The translations under genes were made by a program, and so were the position numbers. This document shows positions 9,714-20,570 of a stretch of DNA of 64,000 nucleotides, one piece after another. The notes below the pieces were generated by a model. It saw only the letters and a program-made list of their open reading frames with translations. It searched no databases and was not told where the DNA came from. Each line of letters starts with the position of its first letter. The first letter of the stretch is position 1. The stretch comes from Streptococcus marimammalium DSM 18627 (GTDB lineage Bacteria; Bacillota; Bacilli; Lactobacillales; Streptococcaceae): positions 67 to 64,066 of the forward strand of contig NZ_KB904359.1 in the NCBI RefSeq assembly GCF_000380045.1, given 5' to 3'.

Positions 9714-11222
9714 TCACTTTTCTTTGTAGAATGGTAGAAAAGAAAATAATCTTTTATCAAAAATTTGCCAACTTTTACATAGTAAAAGAAAAATTCCAGC
9801 TCCTATAAAACTTGATAAGACTATATTTAAAAATAAAGCTAAACGACTAGTACTTGGTAAAAAATAACTAGTTATCAAAGTAAAACTTATCATTACAAGG
9901 ACGGATAGAATAATTTTAGGTGTTAAAAGAGATAGTAAATTAACTTTTTCTTTTTTGAGGTAACAACTTAAAACAAGAATTAAAGCAAAAACTGTTGATA
10001 AACTAGCTCCAATAATCCCAAAAATTTCAGTTAAAGGATAGGTGAGAAATCCTTTTGCTCCAATTCCAATAAGAAGATAAAGTAAGGATTGTTTATTTTG
10101 ACCTTCAATAAATAAGGTATGATGAAAAAATTGGATAAGACTAGTCAAAAAGATGATAAAAAGATAAATCATCAACGCATCAATACCAAGATTATTTTTA
10201 AATAAAAAATGATTCATTTTAGGTAAAATCGTTAAAAAACCAAGAGTTATCACGCCATTGAAATAAAAAATGAAAGCTAACAATAGTTTGTTTTCTCTCC
10301 AATAATCTTCTTTGTTTTGATGATAATATCGCGTTAACTTAGGAAGATAAGTAGTAAATAAAGCTGTTGAAAAAATGAGCCCAAATTGTATTAGGGGTTG
10401 CCCTCGATCAAAAATTCCTTTTTCAATTTCGGCTAAACTATTTGACATACCTTGAGAAACTAGCGCGTTTTTAATTAGAAACGCATCAATTAATTGAAAT
10501 AGAAGTAAATAAATAGAAAAAAAGATAAATACAAGACTTGGAAAGCTAATATTTTTAAGGGTAGATAAATTTAAAGAACTGTTAGTTATGATTTTTTTAA
10601 AAGAAACAGGTACTTTTCTCATCAAGTAAATCAATGTAATGGTGCCAGCTAATAAATTACCAAAAATAGCAATAGTTGCTGTTTGATAAATCGTCAACTT
10701 CCAAACACTATAAAGGATTGCTGCTAAAATAATCACAGAAACTCTAATTATCTGTTCAATAACTTGGCTAACTGCTGTTGGTTGCATATTTCCTTTTGCT
10801 TGAGCTAATCCTCTATAAAATGAGATAAAAGGAATTAAGAGTACGGTTAAACCTACAATCTGAAGTGCTGTTCTTAAGGGGCTAGCTCCCATTAGTTGTG
10901 CTAAAAAATCACTAAAAAAGATTAAAATAAGTGACCCTATTCCTGAAATAAGACACTCTAGTTGAAATAAAATACCAAGTGTTTTTCTCTCTTGTTTTTG
11001 TGCCAAACTAGAAATGATATTGGGAAAGGCAATTAAACTTAAGGTAGTGATGATACCAATTAGAGGATAGATTTGTTGGTAAGCATAAAACCCTCTGTCT
11101 CCGACAATATTTTGATAAGGAATACGGTAGATGGCAGCTAAAATTTTCGATATCAAACCAGCTAGGACTATTAAAAAACTAGCTTTTTGAGTATAGTTAA
11201 GACTTTCTTTCTTTAATATCAT
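9714..11222 (-). CDS. Polysaccharide/lipid flippase-like membrane protein (MATE/MOP superfamily, YabM/SpoVB-like)
   Basis: 502 residues, almost wholly hydrophobic, with about 12-14 predicted membrane segments. The opening (TQKASFLIVLAGLISKILAA) and the YRIPYQNIVGDRGFYAYQQIYPL segment are typical of the SpoVB/YabM/MurJ branch of the MOP exporters, which flip undecaprenyl-linked precursors. The substrate cannot be told from sequence; lipid II or another wall precursor is plausible. The start overlaps the mfd 3' end by 26 bp, so it is coupled to mfd. In B. subtilis yabM lies at the same spot, whereas in S. pneumoniae the S4 gene follows mfd directly. Confidence 0.85.
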   Translation of the reverse strand: MILKKESLNYTQKASFLIVLAGLISKILAAIYRIPYQNIVGDRGFYAYQQIYPLIGIITTLSLIAFPNIISSLAQKQERKTLGILFQLECLISGIGSLILIFFSDFLAQLMGASPLRTALQIVGLTVLLIPFISFYRGLAQAKGNMQPTAVSQVIEQIIRVSVIILAAILYSVWKLTIYQTATIAIFGNLLAGTITLIYLMRKVPVSFKKIITNSSLNLSTLKNISFPSLVFIFFSIYLLLFQLIDAFLIKNALVSQGMSNSLAEIEKGIFDRGQPLIQFGLIFSTALFTTYLPKLTRYYHQNKEDYWRENKLLLAFIFYFNGVITLGFLTILPKMNHFLFKNNLGIDALMIYLFIIFLTSLIQFFHHTLFIEGQNKQSLLYLLIGIGAKGFLTYPLTEIFGIIGASLSTVFALILVLSCYLKKEKVNLLSLLTPKIILSVLVMISFTLITSYFLPSTSRLALFLNIVLSSFIGAGIFLLLCKSWQIFDKRLFSFLPFYKEK

Positions 11223-14200
11223 CTAGTGCCTCTCCAAATTGTTTTAATTCTTCTAATATCACGTAATCTTTTTTGTTTCTAACATCGAAAACAATCTCAA
11301 TTTTTCCTTGGTGTTCACTAATGCGAGCTTTTAGCTGAGTTTTCGAAATAGCTTCAAAGTAGTCTTGGGTGAGATAAATGCTTTGTGATTTTTTTTCAAA
11401 TTGAATAGTCAAATAACCTTTATTTTTGTGAACACACGCTACAAATGCTCGATCCATATAACTTTTAATGAGAGCAATTTCTAAAAGATAAGCTACTTGA
11501 TTAGGAAAGTCACCAAAGCGATCGATGATTTCTTCTTGTAGTTCTTGGTAGGTATCTTGATTATTAATTTCTCTAATACGTTTATAAATTTCAATTTTTT
11601 GACGCTCATCGGCTATATAATCATTAGGAAGATAAGCATCTATTTTTAAGTCAATTTCCGCATTACCTTTTTGTCTTTTTGGCAATTGACCTTGTTTACT
11701 AGCAATTGCTTCTTCAAGGAGTTGTGAATACATTTCAAAACCAACTGAGTCAATGAAACCACTCTGAGAAGCACCAAGAATATTTCCAGCACCTCTAATA
11801 GCTAAATCACGCATAGCAATTTTAAAACCACTGCCTAATTCTGTAAAACCTTTGATGGCTTCCAAACGTTTTTCTGAGACTTCTGTCAAAATTTTATCCG
11901 GATGATACATAAGATAAGCATAAGCTAAACGACTACTTCGACCAACACGACCTCTTAGTTGATAAAGAGTTGAAAGTCCCATATAATCAGCATTTTCAAC
12001 AAATAAGGTGTTCACATTTGAAATATCAACACCTGTTTCGATGATTGTTGTGGCGACTAAAATATCATACTGCCCTTCAATAAAACTAAAGAGTGTATTC
12101 TCCAATTGAATATCACTCATTTGACCATGTACAAAACCAATATTTGCTTCTGGTACAAGGTCTTTTAACTCAGAAACTTTTTTTTCAATCGTCTCGACCC
12201 GATTATAAACATAATAAATCTGTCCACCACGATCAATTTCTCTTAGGATGGCTTCTTTAATAATCTCAGGGTTTGAAGGAGTAACATAGGTTTGAACAGG
12301 ATAGCGATTGGTTGGTGGTGTTTCAATCAAAGAAAGATCTCTAATTCCTAACATTGACATGTGTAAGGTTCTAGGAATGGGGGTAGCTGTTAAGGTTAAG
12401 ACGTCAACTTTTGCTTTTAATTGTTTTAATTTTTCTTTGTGCTTAACACCAAATCGTTGTTCTTCATCAATAATAATTAATCCTAAGTCAGAAAAAATAA
12501 CATCATCTGATAAGATACGATGAGTACCAATTAAAATATCAACTTGCCCCTTTTTTAACCTATCAAGAGTTATTTCCTGCTCTTTTTTTGTTTTGAAACG
12601 ACTAACTATGTCAACCATCACCGGATAAGCTTCAAATCGTTCTTTGAAAGTCATATAATGTTGTTGTGCAAGAACTGTTGTTGGGACTAGTATAACTACT
12701 TGCTTACCATCATTAACAGCTTTAAAAGATGCTCTCATAGCAACTTCTGTCTTACCAAAACCGACATCGCCTACAAGTAATCGGTCCATTGGTTGAGAAC
12801 TTTCCATATCTCTTTTAACCTCTTTGATAGATCGCAGTTGATCAGGGGTTTCGACAAAAGGAAAATCCGCATCAAACTCTTTTTGACTATTATCATCTGG
12901 TGAAAAAGCAAATCCCTTTAACTGGCTTCGTTTAGCATAAAGTTTAATTAAATCATCTGCAATATCTTCAACCTGTTTAGATACTTTTTGTTTTGTACGT
13001 TGGAAGCGTCCATCATTTAATTTGTTAATTTTAGGCTCTTTGCCATCACTTGCAAGGTATTTTGAAATAAGATTAATTTGTTCAACAGGAATAGAAATAC
13101 GATCTGAATTTTGGTACTGAATAGTAATATAATCTTTATGGATACCTGATACTTCAATGGTTTCAATACCTAAAAAACGACCAATGCCATGAATATGGTG
13201 GACAATATAATCACCTTTTTCAAGCTCACTATAGTTTTTGAGACGCTCTGCATTTGTCATTTGTGTCGTTCGTCTTTGGCGTTTTACTTTTTTATGAAAT
13301 ATTTCTTTTTCAGTGATAAAAACTAGTTTTTCATCAGCAAAATAAAATCCACTAGATAAAGATGATTGCATTAATTGAACGTGAAATGGAGCGATATGAT
13401 TATTTTCAGTAATAGGAATATCTAAACCATATTCTCTAAACGTTGCTTGTAATTTAATCAGTTCTTTTTTGGTGCTTGATTGAATAATAACCGTTGTTTT
13501 TTGTTTTTGATAGCGATTAATCTCATCAACTAATAGAGGTAGTTGATTATAAAATTCTTGAATGGGATATTGATTACATTGATATAAGTCATCGAAAGTC
13601 AGATTACCTAACCCACGATGAATAGAAGTGAAAAAAGTTGCAGGCTGATACTTTTTAAATGTTTGAAAATGATCAGCAAAGTAGGTCACTGTTGAAAGTG
13701 ACTGATTTTTTTGCAAATCATCTGTTAATAGTTGTGCACTTTCAAGCGTCAAACGTGTATTTTGATCGTTAATTTTTTGAAAATCATCAAAGAAAACAAG
13801 CGTACCCTTTGGAAAATAATCTTTTAGTGTCCATTCTTTTTCATAAAAGAGTGATAAAAACTGGCGATGGCGCTCTGGTTTATGAAATTCTTTGATTTCT
13901 CTTAAAATATCTTCTAAGAATGGTTTTTGTTCCTGATTAGCTACCTTTATCGCTTTTTCAATCTTAGAAGAAGCTCTCAAATAATCTTCTCTTGTTAGTA
14001 AGACATCATCTGCTGGATTGATATCTAGAGACTCTAAAGAATGAAGTGATTTTTGTGTCTCACTGTCAAATTGTCTTATACCATCAATCTCATCACCAAA
14101 AAATTCAAGTCGATAGGGAAATTCCTGAATAATGTCATAAACATCAAGAATATCCCCTCTTTGACTAAATTCACCTGGATTTAAAACTTGAGACACACGA

Positions 14201-14694
14201 ACATAACCTATTTGATGAAGGTGATTAACCAACTCCTCGGGATTTTTTTCTTCACCAACCACTAGAGAAATGGTGGCTTCTTTAAACTGTTTTGGACTAG
14301 GTAACAAGACCCTAAGACCAACAATGGTTGTGACTAAAATGCCTTTTTTATTTTTATCTCGTAAGAATTTTAGACTTTCTAGCCGAGAAGAAGCTCTGTC
14401 TAAAGATGAAAAAATAAATTCTGCTGCTGGCACATCGTCAGCAAAAAAATGATAAATAAAAGTATCCTCAATCACACTTGAGAGATTTGCAATCAATTCT
14501 TCTGCTTGATGTTGTGTTGCTGTCACAATCACCAGTTTACCATCTTGTTCTTGATAAGCTTTAGCCATTACTAATGCTTTAGCAGAACCTGATAATCCCA
14601 TGATAAGTTGACGTTTTTCTTGTTTAATTGTTTTTAACCATTTGGTGATAGTTGTATTTTGACCAATTAAGTCTAAAAGTGTTATCTTATCCAT
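11197..14694 (-). CDS. mfd: Transcription-repair coupling factor Mfd
   Basis: 1165 residues, full length. Mfd displaces RNA polymerase stalled at lesions and recruits UvrA. The N-terminal UvrB-homology region is followed by the RNA-polymerase interaction domain ([15 protein letters not shown], about 495), then the RecG-like translocase with Walker [11 protein letters not shown] near 643, the [15 protein letters not shown] motif and the TRG-type motif ([17 protein letters not shown]). The C-terminal TRCF domain is present. It overlaps pth by 8 bp upstream and the flippase gene downstream. Confidence 0.97.
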   Translation of the reverse strand: MDKITLLDLIGQNTTITKWLKTIKQEKRQLIMGLSGSAKALVMAKAYQEQDGKLVIVTATQHQAEELIANLSSVIEDTFIYHFFADDVPAAEFIFSSLDRASSRLESLKFLRDKNKKGILVTTIVGLRVLLPSPKQFKEATISLVVGEEKNPEELVNHLHQIGYVRVSQVLNPGEFSQRGDILDVYDIIQEFPYRLEFFGDEIDGIRQFDSETQKSLHSLESLDINPADDVLLTREDYLRASSKIEKAIKVANQEQKPFLEDILREIKEFHKPERHRQFLSLFYEKEWTLKDYFPKGTLVFFDDFQKINDQNTRLTLESAQLLTDDLQKNQSLSTVTYFADHFQTFKKYQPATFFTSIHRGLGNLTFDDLYQCNQYPIQEFYNQLPLLVDEINRYQKQKTTVIIQSSTKKELIKLQATFREYGLDIPITENNHIAPFHVQLMQSSLSSGFYFADEKLVFITEKEIFHKKVKRQRRTTQMTNAERLKNYSELEKGDYIVHHIHGIGRFLGIETIEVSGIHKDYITIQYQNSDRISIPVEQINLISKYLASDGKEPKINKLNDGRFQRTKQKVSKQVEDIADDLIKLYAKRSQLKGFAFSPDDNSQKEFDADFPFVETPDQLRSIKEVKRDMESSQPMDRLLVGDVGFGKTEVAMRASFKAVNDGKQVVILVPTTVLAQQHYMTFKERFEAYPVMVDIVSRFKTKKEQEITLDRLKKGQVDILIGTHRILSDDVIFSDLGLIIIDEEQRFGVKHKEKLKQLKAKVDVLTLTATPIPRTLHMSMLGIRDLSLIETPPTNRYPVQTYVTPSNPEIIKEAILREIDRGGQIYYVYNRVETIEKKVSELKDLVPEANIGFVHGQMSDIQLENTLFSFIEGQYDILVATTIIETGVDISNVNTLFVENADYMGLSTLYQLRGRVGRSSRLAYAYLMYHPDKILTEVSEKRLEAIKGFTELGSGFKIAMRDLAIRGAGNILGASQSGFIDSVGFEMYSQLLEEAIASKQGQLPKRQKGNAEIDLKIDAYLPNDYIADERQKIEIYKRIREINNQDTYQELQEEIIDRFGDFPNQVAYLLEIALIKSYMDRAFVACVHKNKGYLTIQFEKKSQSIYLTQDYFEAISKTQLKARISEHQGKIEIVFDVRNKKDYVILEELKQFGEALDDIKERKS

Positions 14695-15256
14695 TATATT
14701 TTTGCATCATCTTTTCAAAATTTTGTTCGTGTAAGTAATCCTTGACAATAGTGTCAACCTTATCTAGCGTATTTAAGATACTTATCTTATTCTCTGTAGA
14801 AAATGGTGTTAAGACGTGTTTAATAACAGTCATTTTTCCAATAGGACGACCAATACCAACCTTAATACGCTTAAAGTCTTTAGTACCAATATGTTCTATA
14901 ATACTCTTGATACCATTATGGCCACCTGCTGAACCTTTTTGACGTAGTCTTATTTTTCCAACGGCTAAGTCAAGATCATCATAAATCACTAACATATCAT
15001 CAACTGACAAATTATAGTAGGTTAATAGAGCTCTCACTGCAATACCACTGTTATTCATAAAGGTAGTAGGTTTCACAACATATATTTTTTCATTATTGTA
15101 AAAAAAACTACCTATGTCGGCTTTAAAGACATTATCAGTTGTAAAGATTGTGTCAACTTCTTTGACAATAGTGTCAATTGCCATGAAACCAATATTATGT
15201 TTTGTTTCTTGATATTTACTACCAGGATTTCCTAATCCAACAATCATTTTTGTCAT
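14687..15256 (-). CDS. pth: Peptidyl-tRNA hydrolase
   Basis: 189 residues, normal length. It cleaves the ester bond of peptidyl-tRNAs released from ribosomes and recycles tRNA. Visible signatures are [19 protein letters not shown] at about 7-25 with the catalytic His (H20), the [10 protein letters not shown] loop with conserved Asn near 68, and [24 protein letters not shown] (catalytic Asp region) near 92. A terminator separates it from ychF upstream, so pth-mfd-flippase-S4-divIC may have its own promoter. Confidence 0.97.
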   Translation of the reverse strand: MTKMIVGLGNPGSKYQETKHNIGFMAIDTIVKEVDTIFTTDNVFKADIGSFFYNNEKIYVVKPTTFMNNSGIAVRALLTYYNLSVDDMLVIYDDLDLAVGKIRLRQKGSAGGHNGIKSIIEHIGTKDFKRIKVGIGRPIGKMTVIKHVLTPFSTENKISILNTLDKVDTIVKDYLHEQNFEKMMQKYNG

Positions 15257-15285
15257 CTTTTTTTCCTTTACCTAAACACTAAAAG

Positions 15286-15313
15286 GGTTGGAAATAGTAT
15301 TTCCAACCTTTTT
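15286..15313 (-). terminator. Terminator after ychF
   Basis: Perfect stem GGTTGGAAA/TTTCCAACC (15286-15294, 15300-15308) with loop TAGTA, an A run on one side and a T run on the other. It lies between the ychF stop and the pth start. Confidence 0.85.
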
Positions 15314-15322
15314 AGTCATTAA

Positions 15323-16438
15323 TTACACATTAAATCTAAATTCCATGATATCGCCATCTTGAACGATATACTCTTTTCCTTCTTCTCTTAAACGACCAGC
15401 TTCTTTAACTGCTTTTTCACTGCCATAGGTCATTAAATCATCATAACTCATGGTAACAGCACGAATAAAGCCTTTTTCAAAGTCAGAATGGATAATACCT
15501 GCTGCTTGAGGTGCTTTCATGCCACGTTTAAAGGTCCAAGCTCTCACTTCTTTTTCTCCAGCTGTAAAGTAGGTGCCAAGACCTAAAAGGTGATAAGCAG
15601 CCCTAGTTAGCTTATCAACACCTGATTCAGTTAAACCAATAGCTTCTAAGAATTCCCCTTTTTCATCATTATCAAGCTCAGAAATTTCTTCTTCTGCACG
15701 TGCAGAGATAACAACGACTTCAGCATTCTCAGTTGCAGCAAAAGTTCTAATTTGTTTAACATAGTCAATATTATCTGGATCAAAAACCTTATCTTCATCA
15801 ACATTAGCCACATAAAGAACTGGTTTTGTTGTAAGAAGAAAGAGTCCTTTAACAACTTTTTCTTCTTCCTTATCAAAAGCAATAGTTCTAGCAGATTTTC
15901 CTTCTTCAAGGACAGGTTTTATTTTAGAGAGAACATTAAATTCGGCCACAGATTCTTTATCTTTTTGTGTACGAGCCATTTTTTCGACACGTGCATAGCG
16001 TTTATTAACAGATTCAAGGTCGGCTAAAATCAATTCTAAATTGATAGTCTCAATATCAGAGATAGGGTCAACAAAATCACTTTCACGCCCTTGTTCACGC
16101 ATCACATTTTCATCATCAAAAGCACGAACAACATGGACAATAGCATCTACTTGACGGATATTGGCTAAAAATTTATTTCCAAGACCCTCACCTTTTGAGG
16201 CCCCTTTGACAATCCCAGCAATATCTGTAAACTCAAAAGTTGTTGGAACTGTTTTCTTAGGAATAATAATTTCAGTGATTTTTTGGAGACGTTCATCTGG
16301 AACTTCTACCATTCCAATATTTGGGTCAATAGTTGCAAAAGGGTAGTTAGCTGCTTCTGCACCTGCTTTTGTTATTGCGTTAAATAAGGTTGATTTTCCT
16401 ACATTGGGTAAACCAACAATGCCTGCTGTTAAAGCCAT
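15323..16438 (-). CDS. ychF: Ribosome-binding ATPase/GTPase YchF (OLA1 family)
   Basis: 371 residues from ATG at 16438 ([19 protein letters not shown]); an earlier in-frame ATG at 16456 has no ribosome binding site and adds six non-conserved residues. The P-loop is GLPNVGKST at 9-17 and the switch region [20 protein letters not shown] is at about 64-83. The NxxE-type specificity region and C-terminal TGS domain ([21 protein letters not shown]) are present. The family prefers ATP over GTP and acts on ribosomes and stress responses. Confidence 0.96.
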   Translation of the reverse strand: MALTAGIVGLPNVGKSTLFNAITKAGAEAANYPFATIDPNIGMVEVPDERLQKITEIIIPKKTVPTTFEFTDIAGIVKGASKGEGLGNKFLANIRQVDAIVHVVRAFDDENVMREQGRESDFVDPISDIETINLELILADLESVNKRYARVEKMARTQKDKESVAEFNVLSKIKPVLEEGKSARTIAFDKEEEKVVKGLFLLTTKPVLYVANVDEDKVFDPDNIDYVKQIRTFAATENAEVVVISARAEEEISELDNDEKGEFLEAIGLTESGVDKLTRAAYHLLGLGTYFTAGEKEVRAWTFKRGMKAPQAAGIIHSDFEKGFIRAVTMSYDDLMTYGSEKAVKEAGRLREEGKEYIVQDGDIMEFRFNV

Positions 16439-16569
16439 AAAAATTCTATTCTCCATTCAAAAATTCAATCATTACTATTATAGCATATAATCAAGGGAAA
16501 AAGCCTGCAAGATTATTCTTAATAAGCTATACTTTTAGATGTAAGAAACAGTAAAATTAATAAACAATA

Positions 16570-16767
16570 TTATTCTTTTAATATTTTCTTAAGTTTACGA
16601 TTAAAATCATAGCGACTCATCATCACAATATGCTGACAATTGGTGCATTTTATCTTAATATCAGCTCCAACTCTCACCACTTCCCAACGATTGGCTTTTT
16701 TACCTGTAGCTTTGATGATGCAAGCATGTGTTTTTTTCATCTCCACTATAGAGCCTAAAACATACAT
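16570..16767 (-). CDS. DUF951 family small protein
   Basis: 65 residues, MYVLGSIVEMKKTHAC..., with a possible metal-binding CTNC pair (residues 41-44) and a basic C-terminus. This is the conserved DUF951 protein between dnaN and ychF in streptococci. Function is not established; nucleic-acid binding is a guess from charge and the Cys pair. AAGGATTAAAA precedes the ATG. Confidence 0.9.
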   Translation of the reverse strand: MYVLGSIVEMKKTHACIIKATGKKANRWEVVRVGADIKIKCTNCQHIVMMSRYDFNRKLKKILKE

Positions 16768-16779
16768 TTTTAATCCTTT

Positions 16780-17661
16780 CTAGAGATAAATCTCTCTTTG
16801 TTCGCAACAAAGTGATAATTGGTTGGTTTCAATCACTTCACCATCTACTTGAACTATATTTTCTTTAATACTAGTAATAGTGACTTTTTTAAAGACCTTA
16901 TGATTAATGGCAGTTGTATTTTGGTGTTTTTTGAAAAGAATTGCTAGTAGAGTCTTCACATTCTTCATTAATCCTTCATCTTCAAAATAAACACAGTCAA
17001 TGTTAGTTCCAAAAGGACTAGCATTTGGCCAAACCACTATTCCTCCACCAAAATAACGACTATTAGCAAAGGATAAGAAAAAAATATTAGAAAGTGTTAA
17101 TTTTTCTTGCTCTGTTTCTAGAAAAACAGTAGCAGTCGGAGTGCAAAACAAAGAAACAATACCATATAAAGGGTATACTAGTTTGCCTAGTTTAACCTTT
17201 CCTAGTATCGTTTTTAAAGGTGATGTTTCAGAAAAACTAATCACTTTAGCTGCAAAACCAAAATCAAGACTATTAATAATAATACCATTATTATAGTTAA
17301 TGACATTGATAACCTGTTTTTGTTTTCGTTTGATAGCTAAAATAATATTATCAATATGATTAATTTTTAGTGATCTTGCAAAATCATTTCCTGATCCTGA
17401 TGGGTAATAAGCAAAAGGAATATCTTTGGGTAAATGTGATAGGACTTTTGATAAAGTTCCATCACCTCCAATGACTAATATGGCATCCTCATTTTTGTTG
17501 TAAGAAGATAAAATGGCAGAAATTTGATTTTTTTCATCATCCACTTTAGTTGTAATGTAGAGTTTAAAGTCAATTTCAGGATAAATTTGTATTAGTTTTT
17601 CATACTTTTCAAGAGCAGACTTATCTCCTGAATTAGGATTAGCTAATAAGTATATTTTCAT
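16780..17661 (-). CDS. Diacylglycerol/lipid kinase catalytic-domain protein
   Basis: 293 residues. The N-terminal domain carries the nucleotide-binding GGDGTLSKVL motif (about 63-72) and the SGSGNDFARSL substrate loop (about 88-98) of the DgkB/YegS lipid kinase family, followed by the beta-rich C-terminal domain ending in IVQVDGEVIE. DgkB recycles diacylglycerol from lipoteichoic acid synthesis to phosphatidic acid at the inner membrane face. The exact lipid is inferred. It lies between dnaN and DUF951, probably co-transcribed. Confidence 0.9.
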   Translation of the reverse strand: MKIYLLANPNSGDKSALEKYEKLIQIYPEIDFKLYITTKVDDEKNQISAILSSYNKNEDAILVIGGDGTLSKVLSHLPKDIPFAYYPSGSGNDFARSLKINHIDNIILAIKRKQKQVINVINYNNGIIINSLDFGFAAKVISFSETSPLKTILGKVKLGKLVYPLYGIVSLFCTPTATVFLETEQEKLTLSNIFFLSFANSRYFGGGIVVWPNASPFGTNIDCVYFEDEGLMKNVKTLLAILFKKHQNTTAINHKVFKKVTITSIKENIVQVDGEVIETNQLSLCCEQREIYL

Positions 17662-17687
17662 TAGTTAGTCGTCTTTTTCATTTTTTC

Positions 17688-18824
17688 TTAATTGGTACGT
17701 ACAGGAGTGATAAGTTGAATGAAATTCTCTTTATCATCTGCAGGAAGTAGAGTAAATGGTCTTACCGGTGAAATAAACTGAATTTTTACTGTTTCACTCT
17801 TAAGAGCTTTTAAGGATTCAATCAAATAAGTTGGATTAAAGCTGATAATTAGATCTGAACCCGAAAGTTGAATCACATCTAATTCCTCATTTACTTTTCC
17901 AACTTCTGGTGAGTTAACATAAGCAGTCACTTTTTGTGATGTGATTTCTAATTTAACTGTACCATTTTGAGTCGCATTAGAAACCAAAAAGGCTCTCTCC
18001 ATGGCTTGTTTTAAAGCACCTGTATTAAAGACTAAAGTTGTTTCAAATTGATTAGTTAGTAAACGATCAGTATCTGGATAATTTCCTTCTAATAATCTGG
18101 TGTAAAAATTAATACTTTCACTTCTAAACAACATCTGACTGCCAGAAAAGAAAACTTCAATGGTATCCACAGTATCTGAAAAAACTGAATTAAGTTCACG
18201 AAGAGACTTACTTGGAATGACTACATCAAAATTTTCTGAGGTTTTATCAAGAATCATTTTTCGTTGGCTAAGTCTATGTGAATCGGTAGCAACAGCCTTC
18301 AATTCATTATTGTTGGATAAAGTTAGATGAACACCTGTTAAGATAGGTCGACTTTCTTGGTGACTAGCTGCAAATACTGTTTCACTAATTAGTGTTTTAA
18401 ATAATTCTGTTTTTAAAACAAGAGGATGAGTGGTTTCTATTTCTTGTAATCTTGGATAGTGAGAAACATCTTTTCCCTTTAGTGTGATTTCAGATTTACC
18501 ACTAACTAGTAAAACTTGTTGTTGTTCAATTTCTTTAAATTCAAAAATAATATCAGGTAAACTTGATACAATATTTGTGAAAAAATTAGCATCTAATAAA
18601 ATTGCTCCAGTTTTATTAATTAATAAACCTGCATCGTCATTATTAGATGAAATAATAGTTTCAATAGAAATTTGTCCATTAGAACCTGTCAAAATGAGAG
18701 ATTCCTTATCTACTTCAATTTTAAAGCTAGAAAGAATAGGGATGGCATTTTTAGAACTAATAGCTCTTTTAGTTGTATTTAAAGCTTGAAGAAAAAAAGT
18801 TTTATTGATGGAAAAATGAATCAT
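17688..18824 (-). CDS. dnaN: DNA polymerase III beta sliding clamp
   Basis: 378 residues, standard length, starting MIHFSINKTFFLQALNTTKRAISSK. The three-domain clamp fold is complete, and the C-terminus (FTLLPADDKENFIQLITPVRTN) carries the protein-binding pocket residues. It tethers polymerase to DNA. AAAGGAGTGTTCC precedes the ATG. It follows dnaA after 145 bp that contain part of oriC. Confidence 0.98.
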   Translation of the reverse strand: MIHFSINKTFFLQALNTTKRAISSKNAIPILSSFKIEVDKESLILTGSNGQISIETIISSNNDDAGLLINKTGAILLDANFFTNIVSSLPDIIFEFKEIEQQQVLLVSGKSEITLKGKDVSHYPRLQEIETTHPLVLKTELFKTLISETVFAASHQESRPILTGVHLTLSNNNELKAVATDSHRLSQRKMILDKTSENFDVVIPSKSLRELNSVFSDTVDTIEVFFSGSQMLFRSESINFYTRLLEGNYPDTDRLLTNQFETTLVFNTGALKQAMERAFLVSNATQNGTVKLEITSQKVTAYVNSPEVGKVNEELDVIQLSGSDLIISFNPTYLIESLKALKSETVKIQFISPVRPFTLLPADDKENFIQLITPVRTN

Positions 18825-18978
18825 GGAACACTCCTTTATTTTATAAGTATTATATATAGTAATGGTAATAAGTCCTGTGTATAATGAGGAAAAATCATCA
18901 AATCCCTTACCTATCTAAGGGGAGAGTATGTTAATTACTTGTGGAAAAAGTTATTAATTAGCTATATTGTTATCCACA
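18825..18978. other. oriC, dnaA-dnaN part: DnaA boxes and candidate unwinding element
   Basis: AT-rich, with minus-strand-oriented boxes TTATACACA (18884-18876) and TTTTCCACA (18948-18940) and a plus-strand consensus TTATCCACA at 18970-18978. Downstream of the 18884-18876 box on the minus strand a short G/C-bearing patch leads into the triplets TTA TTA CCA TTA CTA and then a TA-rich stretch, the layout of the DnaA-box/GC/DnaA-trio unwinding system described in B. subtilis. In that organism unwinding also occurs between dnaA and dnaN. Confidence 0.75.
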
Positions 18979-20334
18979 ACTTTGTTTAATGGTGTTTTTG
19001 ATAGATTTTATTTCAATCATTAAATTATCATCTTGTGCCAACATATTTTTAATTTTATTATAGGCGTAAAGAACAGTGGAATGATCTTTACCACCAAATT
19101 CTTTACCAATTTTAGGAAGACTGTTATCAGTTAACTCTCTAACTAAAAAAATGGCAACTTGTCTTGCAAGAACAATATTTTGATTTCTTTTTGTTGATTT
19201 GATTTCTTTAGTGGTAACACCATAAAATTTTCCGACTTGCTCTTGAATCATTTCAATAGGAATAACTTTGATGATTGTTTTTTCTTGTTTTCTAGCTCGT
19301 ATAGCTTCTACTACCAATTCAATCGTAATTCTTGTTACTTTTTTAGTACTAGCAACTAAATTGATATCTTTTAGAGCACCTTCTAACTCTCTGACGTTTG
19401 AATCAAATTGACCAGCAAGATATTCAATTGTTTCTTGTGGAAAATCATAAGTATATTCTTTTATTTTTTCTTGTAAGATAGCTACACGTGTTTCAAATTC
19501 TGGCGGTGTGATATCTTGTGTTAACCCCCAACCAAATCTAGTAACAAGTCGATTTTCCAAATCATTCAGTTGATCAGGAGAGCGATCACTTGTTAAAACG
19601 ATTTGTTTATTTTTATCTCTTAGTGCATTGAAAGTATGGAAAAATTCTTCTTGTGTACCAGGTTTTTTAGCTAGTGATTGAATATCATCAATTAATAGAA
19701 CGTCTAAATTACGGAATTGATTTTTTAGCTCATCAATGGTTTTTAAACGAATATGAGTGACATATTCACTAATAAACTCTTCTGTTGTAATATATTTTAT
19801 TCTAGCTTTTGGGTTATTTTCAACAATAAAATTACCAATGGCATTCAATAAATGTGTTTTTCCAAGCCCAGGTCCTCCCCAAATAAATAAGGGATTATAG
19901 GTAATACCAGGCGTTTCTGCTACAGCTCTTGCAGCAGCAAAAGCCCATTGACTACCAGGTCCTTGGATGAAATTATCAAAACGATATTTAGGATTTAAGT
20001 CGTTTTCAACTGGCACTGTTTCATAAAAAGGATGAGTTGATTGTGATAAAAATTCTGGCTGCTTAACAGATTCCGACTTTGTTAAAAAATCTTCAAAAAC
20101 ATATTCTGCTGTTATTTCAGCATCATAGATTTCAAAACCAGCAGTTAAAATGGCTGGTTTTAAGTTTTTTTCCCAAAAAAGTTTTTTATTTTTTTCTTCG
20201 ATAAAGATAATTGCTACATTATTTTCAACCTTGATTAGTTTTGCATCGGCAATATAATAATCAAAAGCAGTTTGTCTTAATTTTTCTTGAGCTAATTCTA
20301 TCAATCTGTTCCAAAAAATCTGCTCATTGCCCAT
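18970..20334 (-). CDS. dnaA: Chromosomal replication initiator DnaA
   Basis: 454 residues from ATG at 20334, preceded by AGGAGG with a 7-base spacer; the GTG codon just before it is the weaker start. Domain I spans about 1-80. After a linker the AAA+ domain begins near 118, with Walker [10 protein letters not shown] at 153-161, Walker B VLLIDDIQ and the sensor region ([11 protein letters not shown]). The C-terminal domain IV carries the DnaA box-binding signature ([14 protein letters not shown]). It initiates replication and regulates itself through boxes on both sides. The last codons SCG-stop lie inside a DnaA box. Confidence 0.98.
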   Translation of the reverse strand: MGNEQIFWNRLIELAQEKLRQTAFDYYIADAKLIKVENNVAIIFIEEKNKKLFWEKNLKPAILTAGFEIYDAEITAEYVFEDFLTKSESVKQPEFLSQSTHPFYETVPVENDLNPKYRFDNFIQGPGSQWAFAAARAVAETPGITYNPLFIWGGPGLGKTHLLNAIGNFIVENNPKARIKYITTEEFISEYVTHIRLKTIDELKNQFRNLDVLLIDDIQSLAKKPGTQEEFFHTFNALRDKNKQIVLTSDRSPDQLNDLENRLVTRFGWGLTQDITPPEFETRVAILQEKIKEYTYDFPQETIEYLAGQFDSNVRELEGALKDINLVASTKKVTRITIELVVEAIRARKQEKTIIKVIPIEMIQEQVGKFYGVTTKEIKSTKRNQNIVLARQVAIFLVRELTDNSLPKIGKEFGGKDHSTVLYAYNKIKNMLAQDDNLMIEIKSIKNTIKQSCG

Positions 20335-20570
20335 CACAGTGCCTCCTAAAAGATTGTTCAGTTCTTACTATTTTAACACAAAAAAAAAAAGAAAGCCATC
20401 AAAATAGAAAGTTTAAAACAAAGTTATCCACAGTTGTTCAAAAACTATTAACAATATGAATATCACTTATCCACAACTTGTGGATAAGTGATACTTTTAC
20501 TGTTTTTATTGGTTGAAATATAATTATTTATTGTTAATAAATGTGAAAATTAAAATTGTTTTTTAACAAC
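20335..20570. other. oriC, dnaA-parB part: DnaA boxes, 33-bp palindrome, dnaA promoter
   Basis: Consensus TTATCCACA boxes at 20424-20432 and 20467-20475 on the plus strand and 20487-20479 on the minus strand. The last two face each other within a perfect palindrome (20461-20493; 16-bp arms around a central C). Upstream of dnaA on the minus strand an extended -10 of type TGT-TAAAAT lies about 20367-20375. The region is AT-rich with no ORF. Strand preference of genes switches here, as expected at an origin. Confidence 0.85.

Noticed and set aside
15691-15704. CTGCACGTGCAG palindrome in ychF considered as parS
   Set aside because: It shares only the CACGTG core with parS; flanks do not match.
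18825-18969. Possible competence sigma-factor (cin-box) promoters near htrA/parB/oriC
   Set aside because: I looked for TACGAATA and found no convincing match in the origin region.
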